Below are positions 1 to 8,363 of a stretch of 59,376 bases of DNA, piece by piece; position 1 is the first letter of the stretch; every line of letters starts with the position of its first letter. The notes beneath the pieces were generated by a model, which saw only the letters and a program-made list of their open reading frames with translations, did no database searches and was not told the origin of the DNA. Origin of the DNA: Haloquadratum walsbyi J07HQW2. Lineage in GTDB: Archaea > Halobacteriota > Halobacteria > Halobacteriales > Haloferacaceae. The stretch lies in assembly GCF_000415985.1 (NCBI RefSeq), contig NZ_KE356561.1:557555-616930 (forward strand). The letters run 5' to 3'. Both the position numbers and the translations under genes were made by a program.

Positions 1-352
1 ACAACTCCGCTACAAACGACAGTCTGACGACGATACGAATATGTAAGCGGCATTGGTCCATAGCATGACGTATACCAAGGCGGTTCCACCGCCCACCCAA
101 TTGCACAATATCGGGATTCCGAGATCCAGAATGTTCGAGACACCCTCTCGAACCGCTGTGGTGTCTCGGTGAAGATAACTCCGAGTCCCCTGCCGGGATA
201 GGAGTAACGGCGGTGTGGCTGTGGCTCCGCCATCGGCTCGTCATGCCGACGAGTCGTCACCCAGCAAATATCCCACCCTACCCCACCCCAGCGGAGCGGA
301 ACGGTACGGTACCGTGGGAAGCCCCATCGTTTACGACGGGGAGGAGGTCACC
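1..352 (+). mobile_element. Right end of a degraded TnpB-type (IS1341-like) element
   Basis: No intact gene is visible in this stretch. Positions about 318-352 carry a hairpin (CCCATCGT, TTTA, ACGACGGGG) followed by AGGAGGTCAC, preceded by a GAGCGGAAC...ACCGTGGGAAG segment. This arrangement resembles the right end of haloarchaeal TnpB elements, where the hairpin lies near the 3' end of the guide-RNA-like transcript. The tnpB body is not recognisable, so the element is either cut by the window edge or decayed. The assignment rests on remembered end architecture rather than an alignment. Confidence 0.4.
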
Positions 353-418
353 AGTAACTACTCTTTCGCCCTGAACTGACACCACCTCAGAGCAGGATAG
401 ACAAGTTCTACGAGTGAG

Positions 419-619
419 CTAATGTCCACATAAACGGAATAAAAGCGTCGGTAGCAAAGCGTAACCACAGACAAGGAGAGCAATGACGGGTGGAGGAAAT
501 CCCAGTCCACTCTCATCGGCGATGATAAGCCCCGTTGCGAGGATTGAGACCGCCATAGCGACGACTGCCGTGCGGATTGAGCGGAGGTGTATATCAAGCG
601 TAATTTGCTCGTCGATCAT
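419..619 (-). CDS. Small membrane protein, two predicted TM helices
   Basis: I do not recognise a family. From the ATG at 619 it encodes 66 residues with two hydrophobic segments, roughly residues 15-33 (AVVAMAVSILATGLIIA) and 42-60 (PPVIALLVCGYALLPTLLF), separated by a short loop ESGLGFPP. The frame stays open to an upstream ATG at 715, which would add 32 basic residues; I prefer the shorter start because the extension has no membrane or domain signal. Small two-helix proteins recur throughout this window. Function unknown. Confidence 0.4.
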   Translation of the reverse strand: MIDEQITLDIHLRSIRTAVVAMAVSILATGLIIADESGLGFPPPVIALLVCGYALLPTLLFRLCGH

Positions 620-719
620 ACGTGGAATATATGTGTATTCGATGCGAGCTTTCTGAACGAGTCTATTGGAAACCTGCTTTGATCTACGCTTTCCGCACAC
701 GGCGATAGCTTCCATCCTG

Positions 720-1192
720 AATTAACATTACCGCAAGGCGAGATAGATAGAGTCTATGGGCGAAACAGCTACCCAAACCCTACAACTACTGCGACAGATG
801 GTCACGGAACCTTTGCCCACATTTTTTTGAATCACACGAGAGAAGATCATTTGCAGGAATGGATATAGCGTTAGTACAGGTGTATATTAAGTCGGCTCAA
901 TCCGATATCCAGCAGTCACCCCAGATGGGAGAAGCGACTGGGAAAATAGCGGGTAGCGAGTGGCTGACAGAAAACAATCACACCTCTTTATTCATCTTGA
1001 GGTAGTCAATTTGCATGCAAATTCACCCCCACAACCACTTACAGTTAGTGTGTGGGTACAATCCCTCTGGAAGAACGAAAGCATAATTAACATTTTCTGA
1101 GCCGTGTGCTGTATCCTATCCCAGTCATGTCACACGATTGTCTGTCTGAGACGCAACAAGTATTAGTGGTGCACATACGAGCATCTGTATAC
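720..1192. other. Intergenic region without recognisable genes
   Basis: About 470 bases upstream of the surface-protein gene. I see no convincing frame, RNA gene or repeat. The start of the downstream gene is uncertain, so part of 1106-1192 could be coding. Confidence 0.4.
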
Positions 1193-2413
1193 GTGATATT
1201 ATCACGGCATAGCGCGGTGGTTATGCTTATTTTGATGCTGACTGTTTTTATGACAGGGGTCTCGGGTAGTGGATTCGTCAGGATGGCACAGGCGCAATCG
1301 ACTAATACATATACAGACGTGGACACAGCCGATCTGGTCGGTCACGGGACTGACTCAACCCCATACGAGATCTCAAACGTGTCCGAACTCCAGGCGATGG
1401 AAGATGGTCTGACTGCGAACTACGAACTCGTGGGCGACATCGACGCCTCAAACACAGCGCAGTGGAACGATGGACGAGGATTCGACCCTGTGGGTTCGTC
1501 CAGCGACCAGTTTGCGGGATCACTTGATGGAAATAATCACACAATCACCGGACTCACAATCGACCGACAATATGAGGATAACAGTCGGAGAAGAGTCGGG
1601 CTGTTTGGATATAGCTTTGGAACAATCACAGACGTCGCACTTACAGAAGTGACCGTCACTGGCAACGAGTATGCGGGTGGACTCGTCGGATTGAGCACCG
1701 GTGGAACGATACGGAACGTTACAGTCTCCGGAAAAGTGAGGAGCACGGTCACTGCTGGAGGACTCGCTGGACAGAACTTTAGAGGAGCGATACAGAACGC
1801 AACAGCCTCAGTGAATGTGACCAGTGACAATACAGCGGGTGGACTCGTCGGATTCAACAGCGGATCAATACGGAACGCCAGAGCCTCTGGGAGTGTGGCT
1901 GGCGACAATACAGTAGGTGGACTCGTCGGATCAAATCGAGGAATCATCAGAGACACATTTGCCGTTGGAAATGTTACTGGCAATCAAGAGACAGGTGGAC
2001 TCGTCGGGCGTAACAACGACGAAACAGGAACGGTCGAACAGTCGTACTTTGATACACAAGCCTCCGGTCAGGACCCCTCTGGTGGCTCTGCGATTAGACT
2101 GACAATTCTTATTTTCGGACCGACAAATTCAGCAATTGGACTGACAACCGGTGAAATGCAAGGGAGTGCAGCCAGTGAGAATATGTCTGGGCTGAAATTT
2201 GGAGAGAATTGGCAGACCGTCTCTGGGGGCTATCCAGAATTGATCGCGCTGTCTGACCCTGACTCTGACTTTGACTCCGACTCCGCCGACGGAACTCCCA
2301 AGCCCGAATCTACGACGACAAGTTCAGAAATACCAACCTTCCCGAATGTGGGGATTATATCTTTCGTTAGTATAATGACCGCAATCCTACACCGACTTCA
2401 AAGTTCAACATAA
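1193..2413 (+). CDS. Secreted GLUG-repeat cell-surface protein
   Basis: Probable exported, membrane-anchored surface protein. I place the start at GTG 1193, which gives a short basic N-terminus, a hydrophobic stretch (VVMLILMLTVFMTGVSG) and a signal-peptidase-like AQA site; the frame is open back to 1106. The centre holds about five GLUG-type repeats of the form GGLVGxNxGxIxNxxAxGxV, typical of extracellular repeat proteins of archaea and bacteria. The C-terminus has an acidic Asp-Ser repeat (DSDSDFDSDS), a Thr/Ser-rich stalk and a hydrophobic tail ending in HRLQ. This layout resembles haloarchaeal proteins with a C-terminal sorting tail, but a clean PGF motif is missing. No operon partner is evident. 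Ligand or partner unknown. Confidence 0.75.
   Translation: MILSRHSAVVMLILMLTVFMTGVSGSGFVRMAQAQSTNTYTDVDTADLVGHGTDSTPYEISNVSELQAMEDGLTANYELVGDIDASNTAQWNDGRGFDPVGSSSDQFAGSLDGNNHTITGLTIDRQYEDNSRRRVGLFGYSFGTITDVALTEVTVTGNEYAGGLVGLSTGGTIRNVTVSGKVRSTVTAGGLAGQNFRGAIQNATASVNVTSDNTAGGLVGFNSGSIRNARASGSVAGDNTVGGLVGSNRGIIRDTFAVGNVTGNQETGGLVGRNNDETGTVEQSYFDTQASGQDPSGGSAIRLTILIFGPTNSAIGLTTGEMQGSAASENMSGLKFGENWQTVSGGYPELIALSDPDSDFDSDSADGTPKPESTTTSSEIPTFPNVGIISFVSIMTAILHRLQSST
2251..2290 (+). repeat. Hexanucleotide repeat GACTCT/GACTCC encoding Asp-Ser
   Basis: Imperfect hexamer units (GACCCT GACTCT GACTTT GACTCC GACTCC) encode the acidic DSD stalk of the surface protein. The period keeps the reading frame, so unit number can change without frameshift. 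Confidence 0.6.
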
Positions 2414-2997
2414 TCATTATGTCTGAGACCCGAAATAGCGCGTATCATAACCGCACTGGCGTGTGGTTATCTGAAAACACTCTATCGTTGTTTATGAGAT
2501 ATCTTAGTGTAAATTATAATCTGCTGTGATGAGATTCAAACTGGAGATGACAGATCGGTGGATACACCTACTCAAATCGGTGGAATTAGTTATGTAGCGA
2601 CAGCAGATACTCACTCGAAATAACCCGCTACGACTCGCGTGTGTCGATTAACATCGGTATCACTGTTAAGAACTGAGTGTTTGTCAAAACCCGCAGTGCA
2701 TCTCGTCCATGCAACTATTCCATGCATGTATTGATCTAGCTCAGCCTTTGTTGATAAAATAACAATTTTTTAATATGTAGCGTCTACAGATCACTCGGCG
2801 TGCCGGTACGCTCAATCGTGTATAATAATTTACACCGTGTTATCAAGTTCCATACGGAGAGAATCACGTTACATCCTGACTAGCTATAGACACATTTTGT
2901 CACGTGTATCATCCGTGTCTTATTCTGTCAAGTGTGTCGAGTGAGTGGTTCATTTATACAACACACACACCATTTCTCAGTGAGACTGGTGTTCACT
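2414..2997. other. AT-rich intergenic region between convergent genes
   Basis: About 580 bases lying between two converging genes. Nothing recognisable as coding or RNA was found on either strand. T-rich stretches near 2755-2775 could serve transcription termination, but this is only a guess. Confidence 0.4.
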
Positions 2998-4068
2998 TTA
3001 GCTGAGTACATTAGGGTTGTCTTGATCAAGTGGATCTTCAATATCACCGACAATCGTTTCCAGTAGATCGGTGACGGTCACCAGTCCAATGGTCTCACCG
3101 TTCTCAATGACGAGCCCCATCTCTTGTTGTTCTGTCTGGAACTGGTCAATCGCATCGCTCACATCGGTATCGGGCGATAGCGTCATTGTCGGTGCTGCAA
3201 GTTCAGTTAATGCATCATTGCCATTAGACAGTTGCTCACGATGACTAAACAGAGCTGGGCTATAGACAATACCATAGAAGTCGCTCAATTCTCTACCAAC
3301 TAGTGGATACCGTGTATGCGGATATTGTTCGAGCTTCCGGAAGTTCGATTCAGGGGAGTCCTCAGTTGACAGGCTTATGATGTCGTCAGCGGAAATCATA
3401 ATATCTCTCACCGATTGGTCGCCGATTGTCAACGCGTTCATAATCTCCTCACGACGATCCGCAGGTAGTTCGCCCTGTTCAAGTACCGATCCAAGCCGGG
3501 TTCGGAGGTCAGCACGAGTTTCGATGACTTCTTTCTCGGTTTCTGTCCATGCTTGAGTCATCTCGATCCCAAACAGACCAAGTGTTCCTTTCGCAACTGA
3601 GTCGCCAACCCAGATAGCTGGAGCGAGTATCTTTGCGAACCAGTATAGTATCCGTGCCCCGTATTGAGCAACCTGTTTGGAGCGCTCGACACCGAGATAC
3701 GTGGGCGTCTGCTCCCCATGTGTCAGGTGGACCAAATTGATGATGAGGAATCCAAGTAGTGAACCAGCCCCGACCGATGCGAGCGTAGTGTTCTCGAATA
3801 CGGGTTCGATCAGAGCCGCTAGTCCCGGCTCGGCAATAATCCCGAGCGCAATACTCGTTGCGGAGATCCAAACCTGACAGGTAGTCAAATAAAACTCCAA
3901 ATCATTGGTCATCTCCCAGGCGAGTTCAAGTCCGGGTGTGTCGAACTCTGATTTGGGGTACTGTCTAACACGGGTTAATGCAAACTCAATTGCGACAAAA
4001 TATGCGTTCACCAAAATAAGAATGATACCACCGAAAATCCGTAATCCGATCTCAAGCGGTTCCATCAC
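2998..4068 (-). CDS. CNNM/CorC-family membrane protein with DUF21 and CBS domains
   Basis: Integral membrane protein of the hemolysin-C/CNNM family, whose members are linked to Mg2+/Co2+ homeostasis. Residues 1-180 form the DUF21 domain: TM segments near residues 8-30, 62-80, 95-115 and 140-160, with the family-like start NAYFVAIEFALTRVR. Residues about 215-340 form a CBS pair, beginning with the characteristic sequence VRDIMISADDIISLS and ending GLVTVTDLLETIVGDIEDP. The ends match this family, although the C-terminal CorC transporter-associated domain is absent, so 356 residues is the short form. Single gene; no partner visible. Substrate cannot be read from the sequence. Confidence 0.85.
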   Translation of the reverse strand: MMEPLEIGLRIFGGIILILVNAYFVAIEFALTRVRQYPKSEFDTPGLELAWEMTNDLEFYLTTCQVWISATSIALGIIAEPGLAALIEPVFENTTLASVGAGSLLGFLIINLVHLTHGEQTPTYLGVERSKQVAQYGARILYWFAKILAPAIWVGDSVAKGTLGLFGIEMTQAWTETEKEVIETRADLRTRLGSVLEQGELPADRREEIMNALTIGDQSVRDIMISADDIISLSTEDSPESNFRKLEQYPHTRYPLVGRELSDFYGIVYSPALFSHREQLSNGNDALTELAAPTMTLSPDTDVSDAIDQFQTEQQEMGLVIENGETIGLVTVTDLLETIVGDIEDPLDQDNPNVLS

Positions 4069-4432
4069 CGAATTGTAACGATAGCAGACGGAAATAGCCT
4101 TGATATTAAATAAATGATAGGATAAACTGAATAGAGTCTATAATCGCGTCTGGGTTTGTCACGATGAATCGCGCACCGTGGCTGATCAACCAGACAGCCT
4201 CAGTGATGTTCTAAAATGAATATGTGCGACTCTCTCCAAGAACGACAAAATCTGGGTTAGTATCAGTAAGCGTATAGCCCACGTCGTGAAGCGCCGTTTT
4301 CAACCCAGCCTCGCCAATCACGCACGCTGAAGCGTCCGGCATTTGATTCGAGACAAATTGTGCCGTAGCCACAGTTGAAGTCCAAATCCGGTCTTCCGGG
4401 GTATTAACTCCAACTCCTGAAAGGTGAGCAGG

Positions 4433-4600
4433 TGAACTACCCCACACCCTACTCACCCGCTTGCGCGGGGTTCTTTGAGGTGAGGGTGGGGCTTCCTGTT
4501 TCGATAACGCGCTTCACATCTATATCATCGGAAGATTCCGATGAAGTAAACATAGTATAGGGAGTGCAGCCTCCACAGGCGGTGACGAGAGCGAAGCTCT
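4433..4600 (-). ncRNA. Candidate omega-RNA / right-end structured RNA of element 1
   Basis: TnpB elements of this type make a guide RNA from the tnpB 3' end and right end. Here the right end has complementary arms (CCCCACCCTC with GAGTAGGGTG) around a GCGCAAGCGG core, and the tnpB stop lies inside this hairpin. The 5' limit of the RNA is a guess. Since the cognate nuclease is dead, any transcript would act only with another TnpB. Confidence 0.35.
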
Positions 4601-5753
4601 CGGTCGCATATCAGAATCGGTCCGCGATTTTGAGGACATGTTTTCGGAGTGAGCCACTCCTACTCCTCGCTGCTCAAGTCCGCGAGACAGAATGTCCAGA
4701 GCCGTGTTCGCGTCCACTGTCCATCTAAGACCACAGCCCAAGCACGAGTGTTCCCGAACCCACAGCGGTTTGTCGGTAGCCACGCCACAGCTAGCACACC
4801 CTTCGGTTGGTCCGGCTAGGTCAACCTCTACGAAACGCGTGCAGTTGTATTCTAGATAGTGCTGAAACTATCCCATGTCGCCGATACAGTGTTTTGGCTT
4901 ACTGGGTGACTCCAACAGAGACTTGATATTCAGCTTCTTAACGATCACAAGGTTGTATTCGGTGGCGTAGTAATTCGACAGTTTATGCAAGAAATCCCGG
5001 CGTTTTCGCTTGAGCTGCTGGTGACACTTTGTCAGTTTTTGCCGTTATTTGACCCGAGTTCTTTTCGTGAGAGTTTCCGCTGTTCACGGTGGAGTCGCTT
5101 GCGTTCCTCGAGCAAATCCAGCGAGTCAATGGCTCTGCCGTCAGTGTCGTGGATGTGCTTCAGAGTCCCCACATCAATGCCGACACACCGCTGTGGGTTC
5201 TCCGGGATCCCCAGCGTTTCTCTCCCATCAACGGTCACACAGGCAAACCACTCGCCGGTTGGCTTTTTGTTCAGTATTATCTCTCTGATTGTCTCAGTGT
5301 CTGGAATGTCACGGTGTTTCACAATTGGAATATCCGCGAGTTTGAACAGAGATAGTACATCCGACCGTTGTTACTATCGAGCTTGGAGCCGGATTGGACA
5401 TAGGTTTAGACTGCGGAACTCCTATGGGGATTTCTAGTTGAAGCTGTCGATATTGTGACCCTGCTGTTTCAACCCTAAAGGAGCCTTCACACTAGTCTTG
5501 ATTCGCTTTACTGCAGCCTGTGTGACCGTCGAATACAACTCACTGAGGTCATCCCACCAGTCTTTGAGATTAGGGAGTTGGTTGCGCACCTGTCGCACTC
5601 GTTGCTTGAGCGTCTCTGCCGACTCAGGGATTTCGTTGAACTCTTTGGGTGCGTGATTATACAATTGTCTACAGGTATCTCGATACCAATCCAACTGCTC
5701 TGTTCGCGGTGGGCATCAGTCAGCTTCAGTTGGTACCTGTAGGTATATCTCAT
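4449..5753 (-). pseudogene. tnpB: Transposon-encoded RNA-guided nuclease TnpB, degenerate
   Basis: Pieces of TnpB run in several frames. The N-terminus is MRYTYRYQLKLTDAHREQ (ATG at 5753), followed after a frameshift by WYRDTCRQLYNHAPKEF. The RuvC-I segment reads QRCVGIDVGTLKHI near 5200 and keeps its Asp. RuvC-II reads LVIVKKLNIKSLLESP (about 4930-4975), where Lys stands in place of the expected catalytic Glu. An in-frame TAG follows at 4868-4870 (DMG stop FQHYLEY, where Trp is likely in relatives). The zinc ribbon (CASCG ... REHSCLGCG) and the RuvC-III region VDANTALD are still readable, and the C-terminus VKRVIETGSPTL runs into the right-end hairpin. The nuclease must be inactive. Confidence 0.8.
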
Positions 5754-5759
5754 ACGTGA

Positions 5760-5888
5760 CTAGTCACTACGCTTTGCGATATGGTCGTCCAGTTGTTGCT
5801 GAGCGAACGAGGAGAGGTTGGGATGGTGTTGTTTAACATTAAGCCACTCGGCTTGGTCTTCACGGATTGTGATGTGTTTTTGCTTCAC
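5760..5888 (-). CDS. Small accessory protein upstream of tnpB in element 1
   Basis: A 42-residue protein starting at GTG 5888 (MKQKHITIREDQAEWL...) and ending six bases before the tnpB ATG at 5753, so it is probably co-transcribed with it. ATG 5957 is also open but would add low-complexity His/Tyr sequence. The HITIREDQAEWL...LSSFAQQQLDDHI pattern looks like a short ribbon-helix-helix-type DNA-binding protein, and similar small proteins precede tnpB in other haloarchaeal elements as far as I recall. A role in controlling the element is inference. It is intact while tnpB is not, and elements 2-4 here show no copy. Confidence 0.5.
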   Translation of the reverse strand: MKQKHITIREDQAEWLNVKQHHPNLSSFAQQQLDDHIAKRSD

Positions 5889-6403
5889 TGTGTATATTGA
5901 TATATACTCAACATAGATATTTGAGTGATGACGGTGGTGTATCTCCTCCCTACTCATTCCCTTCGGTCGCTCCTTGAGGAAGGGGCTTACCGCCTGTATT
6001 CTGCTAAATCGCGTCGTGTGTAAATTGTGTTGTTAGTTAGTACGAGGAACTGACGTTTTTTGTTCTCTGAGTTGATGAATGAAATCCTCGGCTTCTGGGA
6101 GAGCAGTGTCGTCATGCATCAACACGCCGTCCATACCGACCAACCATGTCTCAGGTTGTTTCTCTATATCAGGCATCTTCACCGATACCGGAAATTTATT
6201 AATACAGGTACAAACTTGAGACTCTGTTACAGTTGATAAGGGACGCATACATCAGGAAACGGTCTGATATCAACTCTCAGAAATATACTATATGGTTTTA
6301 TTCGCCGTGACTATCCAGATCACACTGTATCGGTGATATCGGTTGTGTAAATGCCCAACTCATTCGGAGTGGATTCATTTGTCTCGTTGGTGAATCATCG
6401 TAT

Positions 6404-8161
6404 ATGTCATCGGACTCACCGAATCGAGATTTGATTGAGGTCGCCAATATCGATGTTCTCCGCGATGAAGGACGGACAGTTACGATGGTAGAAGATCGTC
6501 CAGTCGCGCTTTTTTATTACGAGGATGAAGTGTACGCGATTGACAATCGCTGCCCGCATATGGGGTTCCCGCTTTCGAAAGGCAGTGTCAAGAACGGTCT
6601 ATTGACTTGTGACTGGCATCATGCGCGATTCGAACTCGCACAGGGTGATACACTAGATATTTGGGCTGACGATGTCCAGACATTCCCAACCCAAGTCCGG
6701 AATGGGACTGTCTACGTCGACCCGAATCCCGAACTCGACGTTCCGCCAGAGACACATTGGCGAAACAGACTGGCAGACGGGTTAGCGGAGAACCTCTCGC
6801 TGGTCGCCGCGAAGGCTGTCATCCATCTTGACCACTACGGCGAAGGATTTGTCACGCCGCTGGAGACCGCTGTCAATTTTGGGACGCAGTACCGCGCTGA
6901 CGGCTGGGGACGGGGTATGACGACGCTCGGTGCGATGGCGAATGTCTATAGCGATCTCGACCACGACGAGAGACTTCGAGCGATGATTGTCGGTGTTACC
7001 GAGGTTGCAGACAATTGCGACGGCGAACCACCGCGATTTGAACAGTACGCGCTCGATAATAATGATTTGTCTATGTCACGGCTCAAATCCTGGTTCCGCG
7101 ACACTTGTGATGTCCGCGACAGCACGGGTGCCGAGCGTTGTCTGCGCACCGCGGCGAACATTCTCAGTCGTGAGGACCTCGTTGAGATACTTGTCGCTGC
7201 TGGCACCGACCACATATATATGAATAATAGCCACACGGTCGACTTCATCAATAAAGCCGTTGAGACACTGGATCATGTCGGCTGGGACCGGCGTGAGGCT
7301 ATTCTTGCAACTGTGGTTGACGCGATTGCTGACGCCTCGCGTGGTGAGGAGACCAGCACATGGACTAGACCGGTTGACGTGGCTGAGATGTGCTTCGACG
7401 CTGCCGAGGATCTGCCTGAAATGGTCGCCGCTGGTGCCGGCAAGGACTGGAACCGCCCTGATGGATTCATAGAGACGTTGCTTTCCGCTGACCCACAGAG
7501 GCTGGACGAAGCCCTCCGGGACGCTGTCGCCAGCGGCGCGAGCACCGAGCAACTCGCGCATGCAGTCGCGGTCGCCGCACTTCGGCGGGTTGCCCACTTT
7601 GGGACTGGTAACGAGTTTCGCGACTGGAACACCGTCCATCATACATTCTCGTTTGCCAACGCCGTCGACAATCTCGCGCGTCGAACTGACGCTACAGATG
7701 TATATGAAGCCTGTTGGCAGGGTGCGATGTCAGTGTATCTTGACCGCTTTCTGAATCAACCGCGAGCGACCATTCCTGGGTCTGGTTCGGGAGCAGATGG
7801 CGACCCTGCCGACCTACGGGAGCGTCTGCTCGGGGTCCTCGATGAGCAAGGTGGTGTTGATGAGATAGCACGAATTGTCGGTGGGCATTTCGATGCCGGC
7901 GGTGACCCCGCGGCGCTCAAACGGACGATGGGTAAGGGACTACTGAGAGAAGACGCCGGATTTCACACGATGCAGAGCGTCGAGGCTGGCTTTCGGCAGT
8001 TTGACTTAGCCGAGAGCGAATACGAACGGCGACTGGCATTGATTGCGCCAGCACGTCATATGGCTGCTCACTTTCCTACACGGCGCGAGGATGAGCAGAC
8101 GGTCGCAATCGCGGAACGACTCTTCGAAGGCGAGAGCATCCACAAGAGCATCAAGGACTGA
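6404..8161 (+). CDS. Rieske [2Fe-2S] protein fused to a large helical domain
   Basis: Residues 8-108 form a Rieske ferredoxin-type domain with all four ligands: Cys50-Pro-His52 (NRCPHMGFPLSKG) and Cys69-x2-His72 (LTCDWHHARF). It is expected to carry a [2Fe-2S] cluster and transfer electrons. The remaining ~470 residues are mostly helical, with several His and Asp (for example AKAVIHLDHYGEGF, MNNSHTVDFINKA, HTFSFANAVDNL), and I cannot assign a family with certainty. A helical oxygenase-like (questin-oxidase-type) domain is one possibility. No signal peptide or TM segment is visible, so it is probably cytoplasmic. The S9 peptidase follows 200 bases downstream with its own promoter-like sequence. 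Length and codon use look normal and intact. Confidence 0.75.
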   Translation: MSSDSPNRDLIEVANIDVLRDEGRTVTMVEDRPVALFYYEDEVYAIDNRCPHMGFPLSKGSVKNGLLTCDWHHARFELAQGDTLDIWADDVQTFPTQVRNGTVYVDPNPELDVPPETHWRNRLADGLAENLSLVAAKAVIHLDHYGEGFVTPLETAVNFGTQYRADGWGRGMTTLGAMANVYSDLDHDERLRAMIVGVTEVADNCDGEPPRFEQYALDNNDLSMSRLKSWFRDTCDVRDSTGAERCLRTAANILSREDLVEILVAAGTDHIYMNNSHTVDFINKAVETLDHVGWDRREAILATVVDAIADASRGEETSTWTRPVDVAEMCFDAAEDLPEMVAAGAGKDWNRPDGFIETLLSADPQRLDEALRDAVASGASTEQLAHAVAVAALRRVAHFGTGNEFRDWNTVHHTFSFANAVDNLARRTDATDVYEACWQGAMSVYLDRFLNQPRATIPGSGSGADGDPADLRERLLGVLDEQGGVDEIARIVGGHFDAGGDPAALKRTMGKGLLREDAGFHTMQSVEAGFRQFDLAESEYERRLALIAPARHMAAHFPTRREDEQTVAIAERLFEGESIHKSIKD

Positions 8162-8327
8162 TATCGTGAAACTGGTAACAACTTCGCGTAATACAGTGAC
8201 TCCACAGGTATATGTGGCGACCACATCGATTGAGCACTCGGTGATTGCATGACTACCGACAGTCACTGTCGAGTGATCGATTCTCGGTCAGGCGAAGTTC
8301 TCTTGATCATCAGATGGGTCTTCCAGA

Positions 8328-8337
8328 GAGTTTTATC
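8328..8337 (+). promoter_or_regulatory. TATA-like element of the S9 peptidase gene
   Basis: GTTTTATCAC lies about 30 bases before the ATG at 8364. This is the spacing expected for a leaderless haloarchaeal transcript and supports that start codon. Confidence 0.4.
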
Positions 8338-8363
8338 ACAATCGAGACCGGTGTATACAGTAT

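Larger units (their letters stand above)
4433..5997 (-). mobile_element. TnpB element no. 1 (IS1341-type) inserted in the NagD-like gene
   Basis: A 1.56 kb element without a TnpA. Left end (5997 on this strand): GGCGGTAAGCCCCTTCCTC then GGAGCGACCGAAG. Right end (4433): GAAGCCCCACCCTC, a GC-rich arm, then GAGTAGGGTG and GGGTAGTTC. It holds a 42-codon upstream gene and a decayed tnpB. The flanking host coding sequence reads RDLAE on one side and AHLSGVGVN on the other, as expected for insertion without a long target duplication. Elements 2 and 3 in this window share these ends, which supports the boundaries to within a few bases. Confidence 0.8.
4106..6176 (-). pseudogene. NagD-like HAD-IIA phosphatase, broken
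   Basis: Relic of a HAD-superfamily sugar-phosphatase-like gene. The N-terminal half (6176-5998) reads MPDIEKQPETWLVGMDGVLM, where the usual DxDG nucleophile motif appears as GMDGVL (first Asp replaced by Gly). After KTS a one-base shift near 6053 is needed to continue as FLVLTNNTIYTRRDLAE. A TnpB element (4433-5997) then interrupts. The frame resumes at about 4430 with AHLSGVGVNTPEDRIWTS and continues to VVLGESRTYSF. An in-frame TAG at 4211-4213 follows, and the same frame goes on as NITEAVWLISHGARFIVTNPD down to 4106, where the C-terminal domain is missing. The gene is inactive by several independent lesions. Confidence 0.85.

Noticed and set aside
4985-5437. 150-codon plus-strand frame opposite the TnpB relic
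   Set aside because: It is the antisense of tnpB; the minus strand carries the recognisable TnpB motifs.
7076-7642. 188-codon minus-strand frame inside the Rieske fusion gene
   Set aside because: Shadow of a strongly supported plus-strand gene; basic and Cys/Arg-rich composition unlike haloarchaeal proteins.
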